From Massilia brevitalea (GTDB lineage: Bacteria; Pseudomonadota; Gammaproteobacteria; Burkholderiales; Burkholderiaceae_D): a stretch of DNA of 32,270 nucleotides. This document shows positions 16,232-25,134 of the stretch, piece by piece; the first letter of the stretch is position 1, and each line of letters begins with the position of its first letter. Position numbers and translations under genes: made by a program. A model generated the notes under the pieces. It was not told the origin of the DNA, searched no databases, and saw nothing but the letters and a program-made list of their open reading frames with translations. The stretch spans positions 1 through 32,270 of the forward strand of contig NZ_JAULSI010000027.1 in assembly GCF_030711405.1 (NCBI RefSeq), read 5' to 3'.

Positions 16232-17677
16232 ATGTTCCAGACCGATCTGCTGATCAACGGCGAGACCCGTGCAGCATCCACCGGCGCCACCTTCGAGCGC
16301 CGCAATCCCGCCACCGGCGACGTCGCCACCCGCGCACGCGCCGCCACCCTCGACGATGTCGACGCCGCCATCGCCGCCGCGCAGGCCGCCTTCCCGGCCT
16401 GGTCGGCCATGGCGCCGGGCGCCCGCCGCGCGCTATTGCTCAAAGCCGCCGACAGGATGGAAGCCCTGCGCGGCCGGTTCGTCGAAGCCGCCGTCGAGGA
16501 AGCCGGCGGCGCGCCGGTGTGGTACCAGTTCAACGTCACCCTGGCCGCCAACATGCTGCGCGAAGCAGCCTCCATGACGACGCAGATCGCCGGCGAAGTC
16601 ATCCCGTCCGACGTGCCCGGTTCGCTGGCCATGGGCGTGCGCCAGGCCTGCGGCGTGGTGGTCGGCATCGCGCCCTGGAATGCGCCGGTCATCCTGGGCA
16701 CGCGCGCGGTGGCCATGCCGCTCGCCTGCGGCAATACCGTCATCCTGAAAGCGTCGGAGCTGTGTCCGGCCCTGCACCGCCTGATCGGCCAGGTGTTCGT
16801 CGACGCCGGCTTCCCGCCGGGCGTGGTGAACGTCATCACCAACGCGCCCGACGATGCGCCCGCCATCGTGGAGCGCCTGATCGCCGCGCCGGCCGTGCGC
16901 CGCGTGAACTTCACCGGCTCGACCAAGGTCGGCCGCATCATCGCACAGACCGCCGCGAAATACCTGAAGCCGGTGCTGCTGGAACTGGGCGGCAAGAACC
17001 CGGTCGTGGTGCTGGACGACGCCGACCTCGACGCCGCCGTCGAAGCCGCCGCCTTCTCCGCCTTCTTCAACCAGGGGCAGATCTGCATGTCGGCCGACCG
17101 CATCCTGGTCGATGCCAAGGTGGCCGATGCCTTTGTCGCCAAGCTCGCCGCCAAGACCGCCACTTTGAAAGCCGCGCGTTCGGACGCGCCGCTGGCCGGC
17201 ATGGTCGACCCGAGCGCCGCCCTGCGCGTGGACGCCATGCTGCAGGATGCGCGCACGCGCGGCGCCACCGTCACCCAAGCCGCTGAAGGCGTGGACGGCA
17301 ACATCATGCAGCCGGCGATCGTCGACAAGGTGACGCCGGAGATGCTGGTCTACCAGGAAGAATCCTTCGGCCCGATCGTCTCGGTGCTGCGCTTCGACAG
17401 CGACGAGGAAGCGATCCGCCTGGCCAACGACAGCGAGTACGGTTTGTCGTCGGCCGTGTTCAGCCGCGACATCGGCCGCGCCATGGCGGTGGCCCAGCGC
17501 ATCGAGTCGGGCATCTGCCACATCAACGGTCCCACCGTGCACGACGAGGCGCAGATGCCCTTCGGCGGCGTGAAAGGCAGCGGTTACGGACGCTTCGGCG
17601 GCAAGGCGGCGATTGCCGAGTTCACGGACCTGCGCTGGATCACGGTCCAGACCACCCCGCGTCACTTCCCGATCTGA
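16232..17677 (+). CDS. vdh: Vanillin dehydrogenase (aldehyde dehydrogenase family)
   Basis: A 481-residue NAD(P)-dependent aldehyde dehydrogenase oxidising vanillin to vanillate. Catalytic residues are N150 in APWN, E251 in LELGGKNP and the nucleophile C285 in GQICMSADR. The sequence resembles the vanillin/benzaldehyde/salicylaldehyde dehydrogenase branch, including ICHINGPTVHDEAQMPFGGVKGSGYGRFGG near the end. Position between ech, which makes vanillin, and fcs settles the substrate as vanillin or 4-hydroxybenzaldehyde. GAGGAGA precedes the ATG. The vanillate demethylase genes expected next in the pathway are not in this window. Confidence 0.94.
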   Translation: MFQTDLLINGETRAASTGATFERRNPATGDVATRARAATLDDVDAAIAAAQAAFPAWSAMAPGARRALLLKAADRMEALRGRFVEAAVEEAGGAPVWYQFNVTLAANMLREAASMTTQIAGEVIPSDVPGSLAMGVRQACGVVVGIAPWNAPVILGTRAVAMPLACGNTVILKASELCPALHRLIGQVFVDAGFPPGVVNVITNAPDDAPAIVERLIAAPAVRRVNFTGSTKVGRIIAQTAAKYLKPVLLELGGKNPVVVLDDADLDAAVEAAAFSAFFNQGQICMSADRILVDAKVADAFVAKLAAKTATLKAARSDAPLAGMVDPSAALRVDAMLQDARTRGATVTQAAEGVDGNIMQPAIVDKVTPEMLVYQEESFGPIVSVLRFDSDEEAIRLANDSEYGLSSAVFSRDIGRAMAVAQRIESGICHINGPTVHDEAQMPFGGVKGSGYGRFGGKAAIAEFTDLRWITVQTTPRHFPI

Positions 17678-17689
17678 ACGGAGGCCGCC

Positions 17690-19555
17690 ATGACACTATC
17701 ATCGATTGTGGAAGGCGGCAGCAGGGGCGTAAAACGGAGATTCGTCGAGCTCGGAAACCCCGAGGTCGCAGCGTACCAGGTGGATGGCACCTGGCACGTG
17801 GATGCCGTCACGCCGCTGCAACCCGTACCGGCGGGCTTCACCGACCGCCTGGTCGAAGGCGCGCACAAGCACCCCGAGCGCACCCTGGTGGCGCGCCGCG
17901 GGCCGGATGGAGAATGGATCCGCCTGTCGTATGCGCAGGTGCTGGAGAGCGCGCGCCGCATCGGCCAGGCGCTGCTCGACCGCGATTTGTCCGCCGAGCG
18001 CCCGTTGGTGATCCTGTCCGGGAACGACCTCGAACACTTCCAGCTGGCCCTTGGCGCCATGTATGCCGGCGTGCCCTATTCGCCGCTGTCGCCGGCCTAC
18101 TCGCTGGTGGCGACCGACCCGGCCAAGCTGCGCGACCTGATCGAGCAGCTGACGCCTGGCGCCATCTATGCCAGCGACGGCACGGCCTATGCGCGCGTCA
18201 TCGATGCCGTGCTGCCGGATGGCGTGGAGCTGATCCTGGCCGATGGCGAGGTTGAAGGCCGTACCGCCACGCGCTTCGCCACCCTGCTCGACACCGAACC
18301 GGCCGGCATCGACGCGCGCAACGCGCAGGTCGGTCCGCAGACCATCGCCAAGTTCCTGTTCACCTCGGGCTCGACCAAGAAGCCGAAGGCGGTCATCACG
18401 ACGCATGGCATGTTGTGCAGTAACCAGCAGATGCTGCTGCAGACCTTCCCCTTCCTGGGTATGGACCCGCCAGTGCTGCTCGACTGGCTGCCCTGGAACC
18501 ATACGTTTGGCGGCAGCCACAACGTCGGCATCGTGCTGTACAACGGCGGCACGCTGTACATCGACGACGGCCGCGCCACCCGACGCGAATTCGAAGGCAC
18601 GCTGCGCAACCTGCGCGAGATCGCGCCGACCGTCTATTTCAACATCCCGGCCGGCTGGGAGATGCTGGCCGAGGCGCTGGAAACCGACGACGACCTCGCC
18701 GCCAACTTCTTCTCGCGCGTAAAGCTGTTCTTCTGCGCCGGCGCCGGGCTGCCGCAGGCCTGCTGGGACCATCTCGACCGCGTGGCCCTGCAGCGCGCCG
18801 GCGAAACCATCCGCATCATGACCGGCCTCGGGATGACCGAAACCTCGCCATCCTGCACCTTCGGCACCGGACCGATCGTGAAAGCCGGCTATGTCGGCGT
18901 GCCGGCGCCGGGCTGCAAAGTCAAACTGGTGCCCGTCGGCGACAAGCTCGAAGCGCGCTTCCACGGCCCGCATGTGACGCCGGGCTACTGGCGCGCGCCG
19001 CACCTCACGGCCGAGGCCTTCGACGAAGACGGCTACTACTGCACCGGCGACGCCCTGCGCTTCGTCGACCCGGACCAGCCGGCGCTCGGCTTCATGTTCG
19101 ACGGCCGCATCGCCGAGGACTTCAAGCTCAGTTCGGGCACTTTTGTGAGCGTCGGCCCGCTGCGCGCGCGCGTGATCAGCCAGGGCGCGCCGTATGTGCA
19201 GGACGCCGTGGTCACGGGCATCAACCGCAGCAGCATCGGCCTGATGGTGTTCCCGCGCCTGGACCATTGCAGCGAACTGGCCGGCCTGCCCGCCGGCTCG
19301 CCGGCCGGGGACGTGCTGGCCAGCGCTGCGGTGCGCGATTACTTCAAGGCCCTGCTCGACAAGCTGAACGTCGATGCCAGCGGCTCCTCGAAGCGGATCG
19401 AACGCCTTCTCCTGCTCGCCGAGCCGCCGTCGATCGACCATCGCGAGATGACCGACAAGGGCTCGATCAACCAGGCGGCGGTGCTGACCCGGCGCGCGGC
19501 GCTGGTGGACGCGCTGTACAACGGCACGCAAGACCAAACGATAGTGGCAGCATGA
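17690..19555 (+). CDS. fcs: Feruloyl-CoA synthase
   Basis: A 621-residue adenylate-forming ligase converting ferulate, ATP and CoA to feruloyl-CoA, AMP and pyrophosphate. The N-terminal region (RRFVELGNPEVAAYQVDGTWHV) is typical of feruloyl-CoA synthases and absent from general acyl-CoA ligases. The phosphate loop FTSGST is at 224-229, then the block LLDWLPWNHTFGGSHN, GLGMTETSP, and a C-terminal Lys in MTDKGSINQ. GGAGG lies just upstream; 12 bases separate it from vdh. It would supply the CoA thioester that both the lyase uses and the MarR regulator probably senses. Confidence 0.95.
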   Translation: MTLSSIVEGGSRGVKRRFVELGNPEVAAYQVDGTWHVDAVTPLQPVPAGFTDRLVEGAHKHPERTLVARRGPDGEWIRLSYAQVLESARRIGQALLDRDLSAERPLVILSGNDLEHFQLALGAMYAGVPYSPLSPAYSLVATDPAKLRDLIEQLTPGAIYASDGTAYARVIDAVLPDGVELILADGEVEGRTATRFATLLDTEPAGIDARNAQVGPQTIAKFLFTSGSTKKPKAVITTHGMLCSNQQMLLQTFPFLGMDPPVLLDWLPWNHTFGGSHNVGIVLYNGGTLYIDDGRATRREFEGTLRNLREIAPTVYFNIPAGWEMLAEALETDDDLAANFFSRVKLFFCAGAGLPQACWDHLDRVALQRAGETIRIMTGLGMTETSPSCTFGTGPIVKAGYVGVPAPGCKVKLVPVGDKLEARFHGPHVTPGYWRAPHLTAEAFDEDGYYCTGDALRFVDPDQPALGFMFDGRIAEDFKLSSGTFVSVGPLRARVISQGAPYVQDAVVTGINRSSIGLMVFPRLDHCSELAGLPAGSPAGDVLASAAVRDYFKALLDKLNVDASGSSKRIERLLLLAEPPSIDHREMTDKGSINQAAVLTRRAALVDALYNGTQDQTIVAA

Positions 19556-19594
19556 ACGACGTACGGACCTGACTATAACGACAAAGGAGACGAC

Positions 19595-20764
19595 ATGAAA
19601 CTGAAGACCCTCGCTTGCATCGGTTTGGCATTCCTTCCCTTCGCCGGCGGCAGCGCCCAGGCGCAGGACGACACCATCAAGATCGGCGTCATTGCCGCAT
19701 TGACTGGCCCGTTCGTCAACATCGGCAAGCCCTTCGAGGACGGTATCAAGACCTACATGAAGCAGCATGGCGACACGGTGGCCGGCAAGAAGGTGCAGAT
19801 CATCTACCGCGACGACGGCGGCAGCAACGTCGAGCTATCCAAGCGCGCGGCACAGGAACTCATCGGCCGCGAAAAAGTGAACTTCCTGATCGGCTTTTCG
19901 CTGACGCCGAGCGCGCTGGCGGTGGCCCCGGTCGCCACCCAGGGCAAGACCCCGATGATCGTCATGAATGCGGTCACCACCGGCATCACGGCCAAGTCGC
20001 CCTACATGCTGCGCACCTCGATGACGATACAACAGATGACCGAACCCTTCGGCGCCTGGACCGCGAAGAACAAGATCAGCAACGTGTATTCGCTGGTCAC
20101 CGACTACAGCACCGGCATTGACGCCGAACTGAAGTTCGCCAAGGGCTTGCAGGAAGGCGGCGGCAAGATCGTCGGTTCTTCGCGCGTGCCGCTTGCGAAC
20201 CCCGACTATTCGCCTTTTGTCCAGCGCGTGAAGGACCAGAAGCCGGACGCGCTGTTCTTCTTCGCGCCCGGCGCGGAAGACGGCGCCGGCCTGCTGAAGG
20301 CCTTCAGCGACAAGGGCCTGGACAAGGCGGGCATCAAGTTCCTGGGCGTGGGCGACATGACCAGCGATTCGCCGACCCTGGAAGCACTGGGCGACCGCGC
20401 CCTGGGCGCCGTCACGGTGCTGAACTATTCCACCGCCCTGCACAACGAAGCGAATAAAACCTTCCTGAAGGCGTATGCCGAGGCCAATCCCAACCGTCCG
20501 GCGCCTACTTTTGTCACCGTGGCGGCCTACGACACCATGGGCATGATCTACGAGACCGTGCGCAGGCTGAACGGCAAGGTCACCGGCGACGCCGCCGTCA
20601 AGACCCTGTCGGGCATGAAGTGGAACAGCCCGCGCGGGCCCATCTCCATCGATCCAAAAACCCGCGACATCGTACAGAACATGTACATCCGCGAGGTCAA
20701 GAAAGTCAACGGCAAGCTGGTGAACCAGCCAATCGGCGTCCTCAAGGACGTGATGCCCGACTAA
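19595..20764 (+). CDS. ABC transporter substrate-binding protein, probable ferulate/aromatic binder
   Basis: A 389-residue periplasmic binding protein of the Leu/Ile/Val-binding fold. The signal peptide is MKLKTLACIGLAFLPFAGG and following residues, cleaved after AQA. The mature protein begins QDDTIKIGVIAALTGPFVNIG. It is paralogous to the protein at 8615. It lies 39 bases after fcs with AAGGAG before the ATG, so it belongs to the ferulate operon. No permease or ATPase genes are nearby. It may use the livHMGF transporter at the left of the window, giving one transporter two binding proteins; this is inference. Confidence 0.92.
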   Translation: MKLKTLACIGLAFLPFAGGSAQAQDDTIKIGVIAALTGPFVNIGKPFEDGIKTYMKQHGDTVAGKKVQIIYRDDGGSNVELSKRAAQELIGREKVNFLIGFSLTPSALAVAPVATQGKTPMIVMNAVTTGITAKSPYMLRTSMTIQQMTEPFGAWTAKNKISNVYSLVTDYSTGIDAELKFAKGLQEGGGKIVGSSRVPLANPDYSPFVQRVKDQKPDALFFFAPGAEDGAGLLKAFSDKGLDKAGIKFLGVGDMTSDSPTLEALGDRALGAVTVLNYSTALHNEANKTFLKAYAEANPNRPAPTFVTVAAYDTMGMIYETVRRLNGKVTGDAAVKTLSGMKWNSPRGPISIDPKTRDIVQNMYIREVKKVNGKLVNQPIGVLKDVMPD

Positions 20765-20796
20765 GCCTTTTCTTTTTCCCCGCAGTGCAGGCCTGA

Positions 20797-20819
20797 CGCA
20801 GCCCATTCATTGGGCTGCG
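20797..20819 (+). other. Intergenic hairpin, 9-bp perfect stem
   Basis: CGCAGCCCA (20797-20805) and TGGGCTGCG (20811-20819) form a perfect stem with a 5-base loop, 32 bases past the binding-protein stop. No T-run follows; a T-rich stretch precedes it instead. It may limit read-through into the esterase gene or protect the upstream message from 3' decay. Confidence 0.5.
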
Positions 20820-20881
20820 CGGGCCGGTTCGTCCCGACGTTTTGCAAATCCATTTCGGTTTCACGACAGGAGACAACACGC

Positions 20882-22605
20882 ATGAAGATCCCGCACCTCA
20901 CCGGCTTTGCCGCCATCGCCCTGCTCGGCCTTGCCGGCTGCAGCAGCAACGACCACGACGACCCGCCCGACGTCCCGGCGCCGCCACCGGTGGCCCAGCT
21001 GCCGCAACTGAGTCCCGCCGTTGGCGCCACCCTTGGCGCCTGCACCGAACTGGCGGCGCGCGTGACGATTCCCGACACCACCATCACCGCCGCCAACGAG
21101 ATCGCCGCCGGTGCGCTGACCATCGCCGGCAAGCCGGTGGCCGCCCATTGCCAGGTGCTGGGCCAGATGTTCCGCCGCGTCAGCCCGGTGGACGGCAAGA
21201 GCTACGCCATCGGCTTCGAGATGCGCCTGCCGCGCAACTGGAATGGCCGCTTCTTCTACCAGGCGAATGGCGGCGTCGACGGCAGCGTGGTCACGGCGAC
21301 CGGCCCGGTAGGCGGCGGCGGTCCGCTCGACAATGCCTTGAACCAGGGCTTTGCGGTGCTCAGTTCCGACGCCGGACACGGCGCACCCACGCCCTTCTTC
21401 GGCATCGACCCCCAGGCGCGCCTCGAATACGGCTACCAGGCGGTCGGCAAGCTGACCCCGATGGCAAAGAGCCTGATCCAGCTCGCCTACGGCAAGGCGC
21501 CCGACCGCTCCTACATTGGCGGCTGCTCGAACGGCGGGCGCCACACCATGGTGGCGGCGGCGCGTTACGCCGAGCAGTACGACGGCTACCTGGCCGGCAA
21601 TCCGGGTTATCGCCTGCCGCTGGCGGCGCTGGCGAACATCGGCGGGGCCAAGACCTATGCCGCGCTGGCGTCGACGCCCGGGGATCTGACGACCGGCTTT
21701 ACCCAGGCGGAGCGTTCGCTGGTATCGAACGCGGTGCTGGGCAAGTGCGATGCGCTCGATGGCGCTTCGGACGGGCTGGTCCAGGATACCGGCGCCTGCC
21801 AGGCCGCCTTCAGCCTGGAGCGCGATGTACCAACCTGCACCGGCGCGCGCGACGGTACTTGCCTGAGCGGCGCGCAAAAAACCGGGATCGCGGCCCTGTT
21901 CAGCGGCGCCAGGACCGAGAGCGGCGCGACCATCTACACCAGCTTCCCGTACGACGCAGGGTTCGGGACCAACGGCTGGGCGAGCTGGAAGTTCGGCGCG
22001 CCGATCGACCGCGACTCGGGTGCAGCGGCATTCATCTGGGCGGTGCCGCCGGAAGACCCGACCACCTTCAACGGGCGCGATTTCGTGCTGAACGTGAACC
22101 TGGCGAGCTTGCTGGCGCGGGTGAATGCGGCGAATGCCACCTACACCGAATCCGGCATGGGCTTCATGACGCCGCCGATGGCGCCAACCTGGCCAGGCTG
22201 AAGAACCGCGGCGCCAAGATGCTGGTTTACCACGGCACCAGCGATCCGATCTTTTCGAGCGACGACACGACGGCGTGGTACGAGGCGCTGCGTACGGCGA
22301 ACAGCGGCGATGCGTCCAACTTCGCACGCTTCTTCCGGGTGCCGGGGATGAACCATTGCTCGGGCGGACCGGCGCTTGAGCAGTTCGACATGCTGACTCC
22401 GCTGGTGAACTGGGTCGAAAAGGGACAGGCGCCGGACAGCGTGCTGGCCAGTGCGCGCGGTGCGGGGAATGCGGGTGGGGTGAATGCGGATTTGCCGGCG
22501 GCGTGGTCGGCCAGCCGTTCACGGCCGCTCTGCCCTTACCCGAAGTTCGCGCGGTACAAAGGGAGTGGGAACGTGGAGGATGCGGCGAGTTTCAGTTGTC
22601 AGTGA
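20882..22605 (+). pseudogene. Tannase/feruloyl esterase lipoprotein, frameshifted
   Basis: The gene encodes an alpha/beta-hydrolase of the tannase/feruloyl esterase family that frees ferulate or gallate from esters. The chosen ATG gives a lipoprotein signal with lipobox LAGC (C20). The nucleophile is S216 in GGCSNGGRH, and a calcium-loop-like block is CDALDGASDGLV. The first frame stops at 22201 after 439 codons. The family continues in another frame from about 22177 to 22605 with the catalytic Asp region YHGTSDPIFS and His region GMNHCSGG. Adding one G near 22177/22178 turns the junction into MTPPDGANLARLKNRG and yields 574 residues. The Cys residues beside Ser and His form the disulfide typical of the family. 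The truncated product lacks Asp and His, so it should be inactive unless the shift is a sequencing error. Confidence 0.9.
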
Positions 22606-22944
22606 GTTGAGGTTGAGAGCGCGCGGCCAGAAGCTTGCCCGTACGCTTGTTGCGTTTTCTTGAGCGATTACACCCCCTCTCCCTGGAGGCCTTGTTTGAT
22701 ATTTGTTAGTTTGGTTTTGGCCTCGGACGCTTGAGTTATTGGTATGGGTTTGTTATTTTGTTGGTTAGTTACGTTTTTATGATCAAGTAAGGCTTGTGGC
22801 GGTTGATTCGTTCTTCGGCTTATTGTTGCTGGTGCGAGGGCGGCCTGCGTTGGGTGGTGGATGAGGCCTGGAGTTTGCTGAGGGGAGCTCTGCTGCTACC
22901 GGGAGGGTCCAAGCGACCGTCGCCAATGTGCATTGATTGAGACA
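22606..22944. other. Gene-free spacer with a low-GC, G/T-rich block
   Basis: No convincing coding frame on either strand. From about 22690 to 22830 the composition changes sharply: the plus strand becomes rich in T and G and poor in A and C, in contrast to the GC-rich surroundings. It separates the convergent esterase and LivK genes. It could be an eroded foreign insert or an untranslated RNA; nothing in it was recognised. Confidence 0.6.
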
Positions 22945-23129
22945 GCGTGGCTCAAGAGCCCACCCTACGGGGCTGTGGTTTTCGATGGGCGACGGATGGT
23001 GGGTTCGGGAACCCACCCTACTCGGCGCTGCCCTGCCAACCAGACGTAGGGTGGGTTCTTGAACCCACCCTACGCATCCGGCGCAGGGTTCCAAAGAACA
23101 GGCACGGTGGGTTCGAGAACCCACCCTAC
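22945..23129. repeat. Cluster of four GTAGGGTGGG-type palindromic repeats
   Basis: The copies are at about 22945-22968, 22997-23021, 23046-23073 and 23104-23129. Three keep the GGGTTC core and one has GGCTC. The last copy overlaps the 3' end of the minus-strand LivK gene: its TAG stop is the start of TAGGGTGGG read on that strand. Spacers are 25-30 bases and unlike one another. Confidence 0.88.
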
Positions 23130-24253
23130 TTGGTGACGGCGATGACGGTGCGGCGGCCGCCCTTGAAGGTGTACAGGGTGATGGCGCCGTCGCGGATGTC
23201 GCCGCGGGCGTCGAAGGCGATCGGGCCGGTCACGCCCTTCGTTTCGATCCTGGCCAGCACCGGCAGGTACTTGGCCGGCGCGGACGAGCCGGCCTTGACC
23301 ATGGCTTCGGCCATCGTCATCACGGCGTCGTAGGCGTACGGCGCGTTGATTTGCACGTCGATGCCGAAGCGCTTCTTGTAGTCGGCGCGGAACTTGTCCA
23401 TGGCCGGCTTGCCGGCGGCGTCCACCCCGCCCGCCTCGGCGCAGAACACCTGGCCGTCGGCCATGGCGCCGCCGGACAGTTTATGGATCTCGTCCGAGCA
23501 GATGCCGTCGCCGCCCATCATCTTGACGTTCATGCCGAGCTGCTTCATCTGGCGCAGCATCGGGCCGGCCACGGCGCTCATCCCGCCGAAGAAGACCAGG
23601 TCCGGTTTCGCGGCGCGGATCTTGGTGAGGATGGCATTGAAGTCGCTCGCCTTGTCGTGCGTGAATTCGCGCGCGACGACCGTGGCGCCCTGGCCGCGCA
23701 GGCCTTTCGAGAACTCGGTCACCAGGCCCTGGCCGTAGGCGGTGCGGTCGTCGATCACGGCGACGCGGCGCGCGTTCATCTTCTGCACCGCGTAGTGGCC
23801 GAGCGCCTGGCCGAGCTGCACGTCGTTGGCCACCACGCGGAAGGCGGTGTTGAAGCCCTGCCTGGTGTACACCGGGCTGGTGCTCGACGGCGAAATCTGC
23901 GGGATGCCGGCCTGGTTGTAGATTTTTGACGCGGGAATCGTGGTGCCCGAAGTTTCGTGGCCGACCACGCCGTTCACACGGCCGTCGACCAGCTTCTGCG
24001 CCACGTTGGTCGCCTGCTTCGGATCGCCGCCGTCGTCTTCGGCCACCAGCTCGAAGCGCACCTTCTTGCCGCCGATGACGACGCCGCGCGCGTTCAGGGC
24101 CTCGATCGCCATGCGGGCGCCGTTTTCGGTGTCCTTGCCGAAGTAGGAGACGGGGCCGGTGACGGCGGCCGAGTGGCCGATTTTGACCACTTCCTGGGCA
24201 GTGGCGAAGCCAGAGAGAGTCAGGAGGGAGGCGGCGATGGCGTACTTCTTCAT
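23126..24253 (-). CDS. Branched-chain amino acid ABC transporter substrate-binding protein, LivK-like
   Basis: A 375-residue periplasmic protein with a short signal peptide (MKKYAIAASLLTLSGFATA) and the mature start QEVVKIGHSAAVTGPVSYFGKDTENGARMAIEALNARG. The ligand-binding blocks (GHETSGTTIPASKIYNQAGIPQISPSSTSP, NAPYAYDAVM) match the LivJ/LivK group more closely than the two aromatic-type paralogues at 8615 and 19595. AAGGA precedes the ATG. No permease genes adjoin it, so it probably serves a transporter elsewhere, or livHMGF here. The stop codon lies in a palindromic repeat. Confidence 0.93.
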   Translation of the reverse strand: MKKYAIAASLLTLSGFATAQEVVKIGHSAAVTGPVSYFGKDTENGARMAIEALNARGVVIGGKKVRFELVAEDDGGDPKQATNVAQKLVDGRVNGVVGHETSGTTIPASKIYNQAGIPQISPSSTSPVYTRQGFNTAFRVVANDVQLGQALGHYAVQKMNARRVAVIDDRTAYGQGLVTEFSKGLRGQGATVVAREFTHDKASDFNAILTKIRAAKPDLVFFGGMSAVAGPMLRQMKQLGMNVKMMGGDGICSDEIHKLSGGAMADGQVFCAEAGGVDAAGKPAMDKFRADYKKRFGIDVQINAPYAYDAVMTMAEAMVKAGSSAPAKYLPVLARIETKGVTGPIAFDARGDIRDGAITLYTFKGGRRTVIAVTK

Positions 24254-24260
24254 TGGTTCC

Positions 24261-24461
24261 TTATCGATGTGTCTTGTGATGTGCGTAGCGGGCCGGGACG
24301 ACAGCCGCTACCAGGCAGGCGTGGGCGAGCAGCCACACGTAGAAGCCTGCGAGCATCCGATCGCCGCCGCGTAATACGAAAGGCGAAACTATAGCAAGGA
24401 TCGGGCCGCAGAGTGTGCAGGCCAGGAGCCAGTCATGTCGGCGTTCCGCCTTGCAGGTCAC
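24261..24461 (-). CDS. Small two-helix membrane protein, unknown
   Basis: A possible 66-residue product from a GTG at 24461, overlapping the end of the GNAT gene by 29 bases and ending 7 bases before the LivK start. After a charged start (CKAERRHD) come two hydrophobic stretches (WLLACTLCGPILAIVSPFVL and FYVWLLAHACLVAAVVPA) and a basic tail. This layout is unlikely by chance in a GC-rich shadow frame. It faintly recalls small DUF3311-like proteins. No good ribosome-binding site is seen, so the start is uncertain. Confidence 0.4.
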   Translation of the reverse strand: MTCKAERRHDWLLACTLCGPILAIVSPFVLRGGDRMLAGFYVWLLAHACLVAAVVPARYAHHKTHR

Positions 24462-24963
24462 CGCACATGTAGATGGCGACGGCAGGATAGCTTGCCAGCG
24501 CCAGCCGGGCGGTACCCTCCTCGCAAGCCTGCTTCGCAAAACCCAGCTTTTCCCAGAAGGGCTGCGATTCCTGGACAGACACGAGCGCGCACTGCCGCAG
24601 CCCCGCTCCAGCCGCCAATGAACGCAGGCTCTCAACCAGCTGCCTGGCAATGCCCAGCCCGGCCGCGGCCGGCGCCACCGACAGGTCGTGAATATAGAGC
24701 GTGTCGCCGCCCTCCTTCACCTCGAAGGCGGCGCCCAGTGGCGTCACAGCGCCGGCGGCGCTGCGGTAGGCAAATGCATACGCGCAGAGGGCGCCGCCGT
24801 GTACGGCGACCAGCGTCGTATCGCCCGTCGCCAGCAGGCGAGCCAGCACCACGTCGCGCGGCTCCTGCATGGCAGGCGGATAACAAGCCGCCTGGACGCC
24901 CAGGACGGCGTCGAGGTCATCCTCGCGGATGGAACGGATCTGCAAGGAAGCAGGCGAGATCAT
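24433..24963 (-). CDS. GNAT-family N-acetyltransferase
   Basis: A 176-residue acetyl-CoA-dependent acetyltransferase. It begins ISPASLQIRSIREDDLDAVLGVQAACYPP, typical of the N-terminal beta strand and helix. The acetyl-CoA-binding motif A is at about 95-115 (LYIHDLSVAPAAAGLGIARQLVESL). Near the end, SQPFWEKLGFAKQ is the usual motif B. The substrate is unknown. The ATG at 24963 is used; a TTG four codons earlier (24975) is nearer to an AGGATGG sequence and is possible. Confidence 0.87.
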   Translation of the reverse strand: MISPASLQIRSIREDDLDAVLGVQAACYPPAMQEPRDVVLARLLATGDTTLVAVHGGALCAYAFAYRSAAGAVTPLGAAFEVKEGGDTLYIHDLSVAPAAAGLGIARQLVESLRSLAAGAGLRQCALVSVQESQPFWEKLGFAKQACEEGTARLALASYPAVAIYMCGDLQGGTPT

Positions 24964-25134
24964 ACGGTAGCCCAACGAAAAAAAGCCATCCTAACGCCAA
25001 GCCGGCAATTTGCCCAGCCGTGGCGCAGTTGCCACGCAGAATTTTGTTTCCGCACGATTTGACGCTGCCGGGCAGTGGTTGCGCCCCTTCCGGCATACTG
25101 GGGTTTCGTTTGCCCGCCTGGACGAAAGCCGACC

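Noticed and set aside
17699..19768. 689-codon antisense frame across fcs
   Set aside because: It mirrors fcs codon structure, has no recognisable domain and spans the fcs-binding protein boundary.
22160..22205. Programmed ribosomal frameshift in the esterase
   Set aside because: No slippery heptamer, no stimulatory stem with correct spacing and no family precedent; a base deletion or sequencing error explains it better.
22783..23124. 113-codon minus-strand ORF over the repeat cluster
   Set aside because: Its translation is made of repeated VGSRTH/VGWALEPT strings arising from the palindromic repeats, not a protein.
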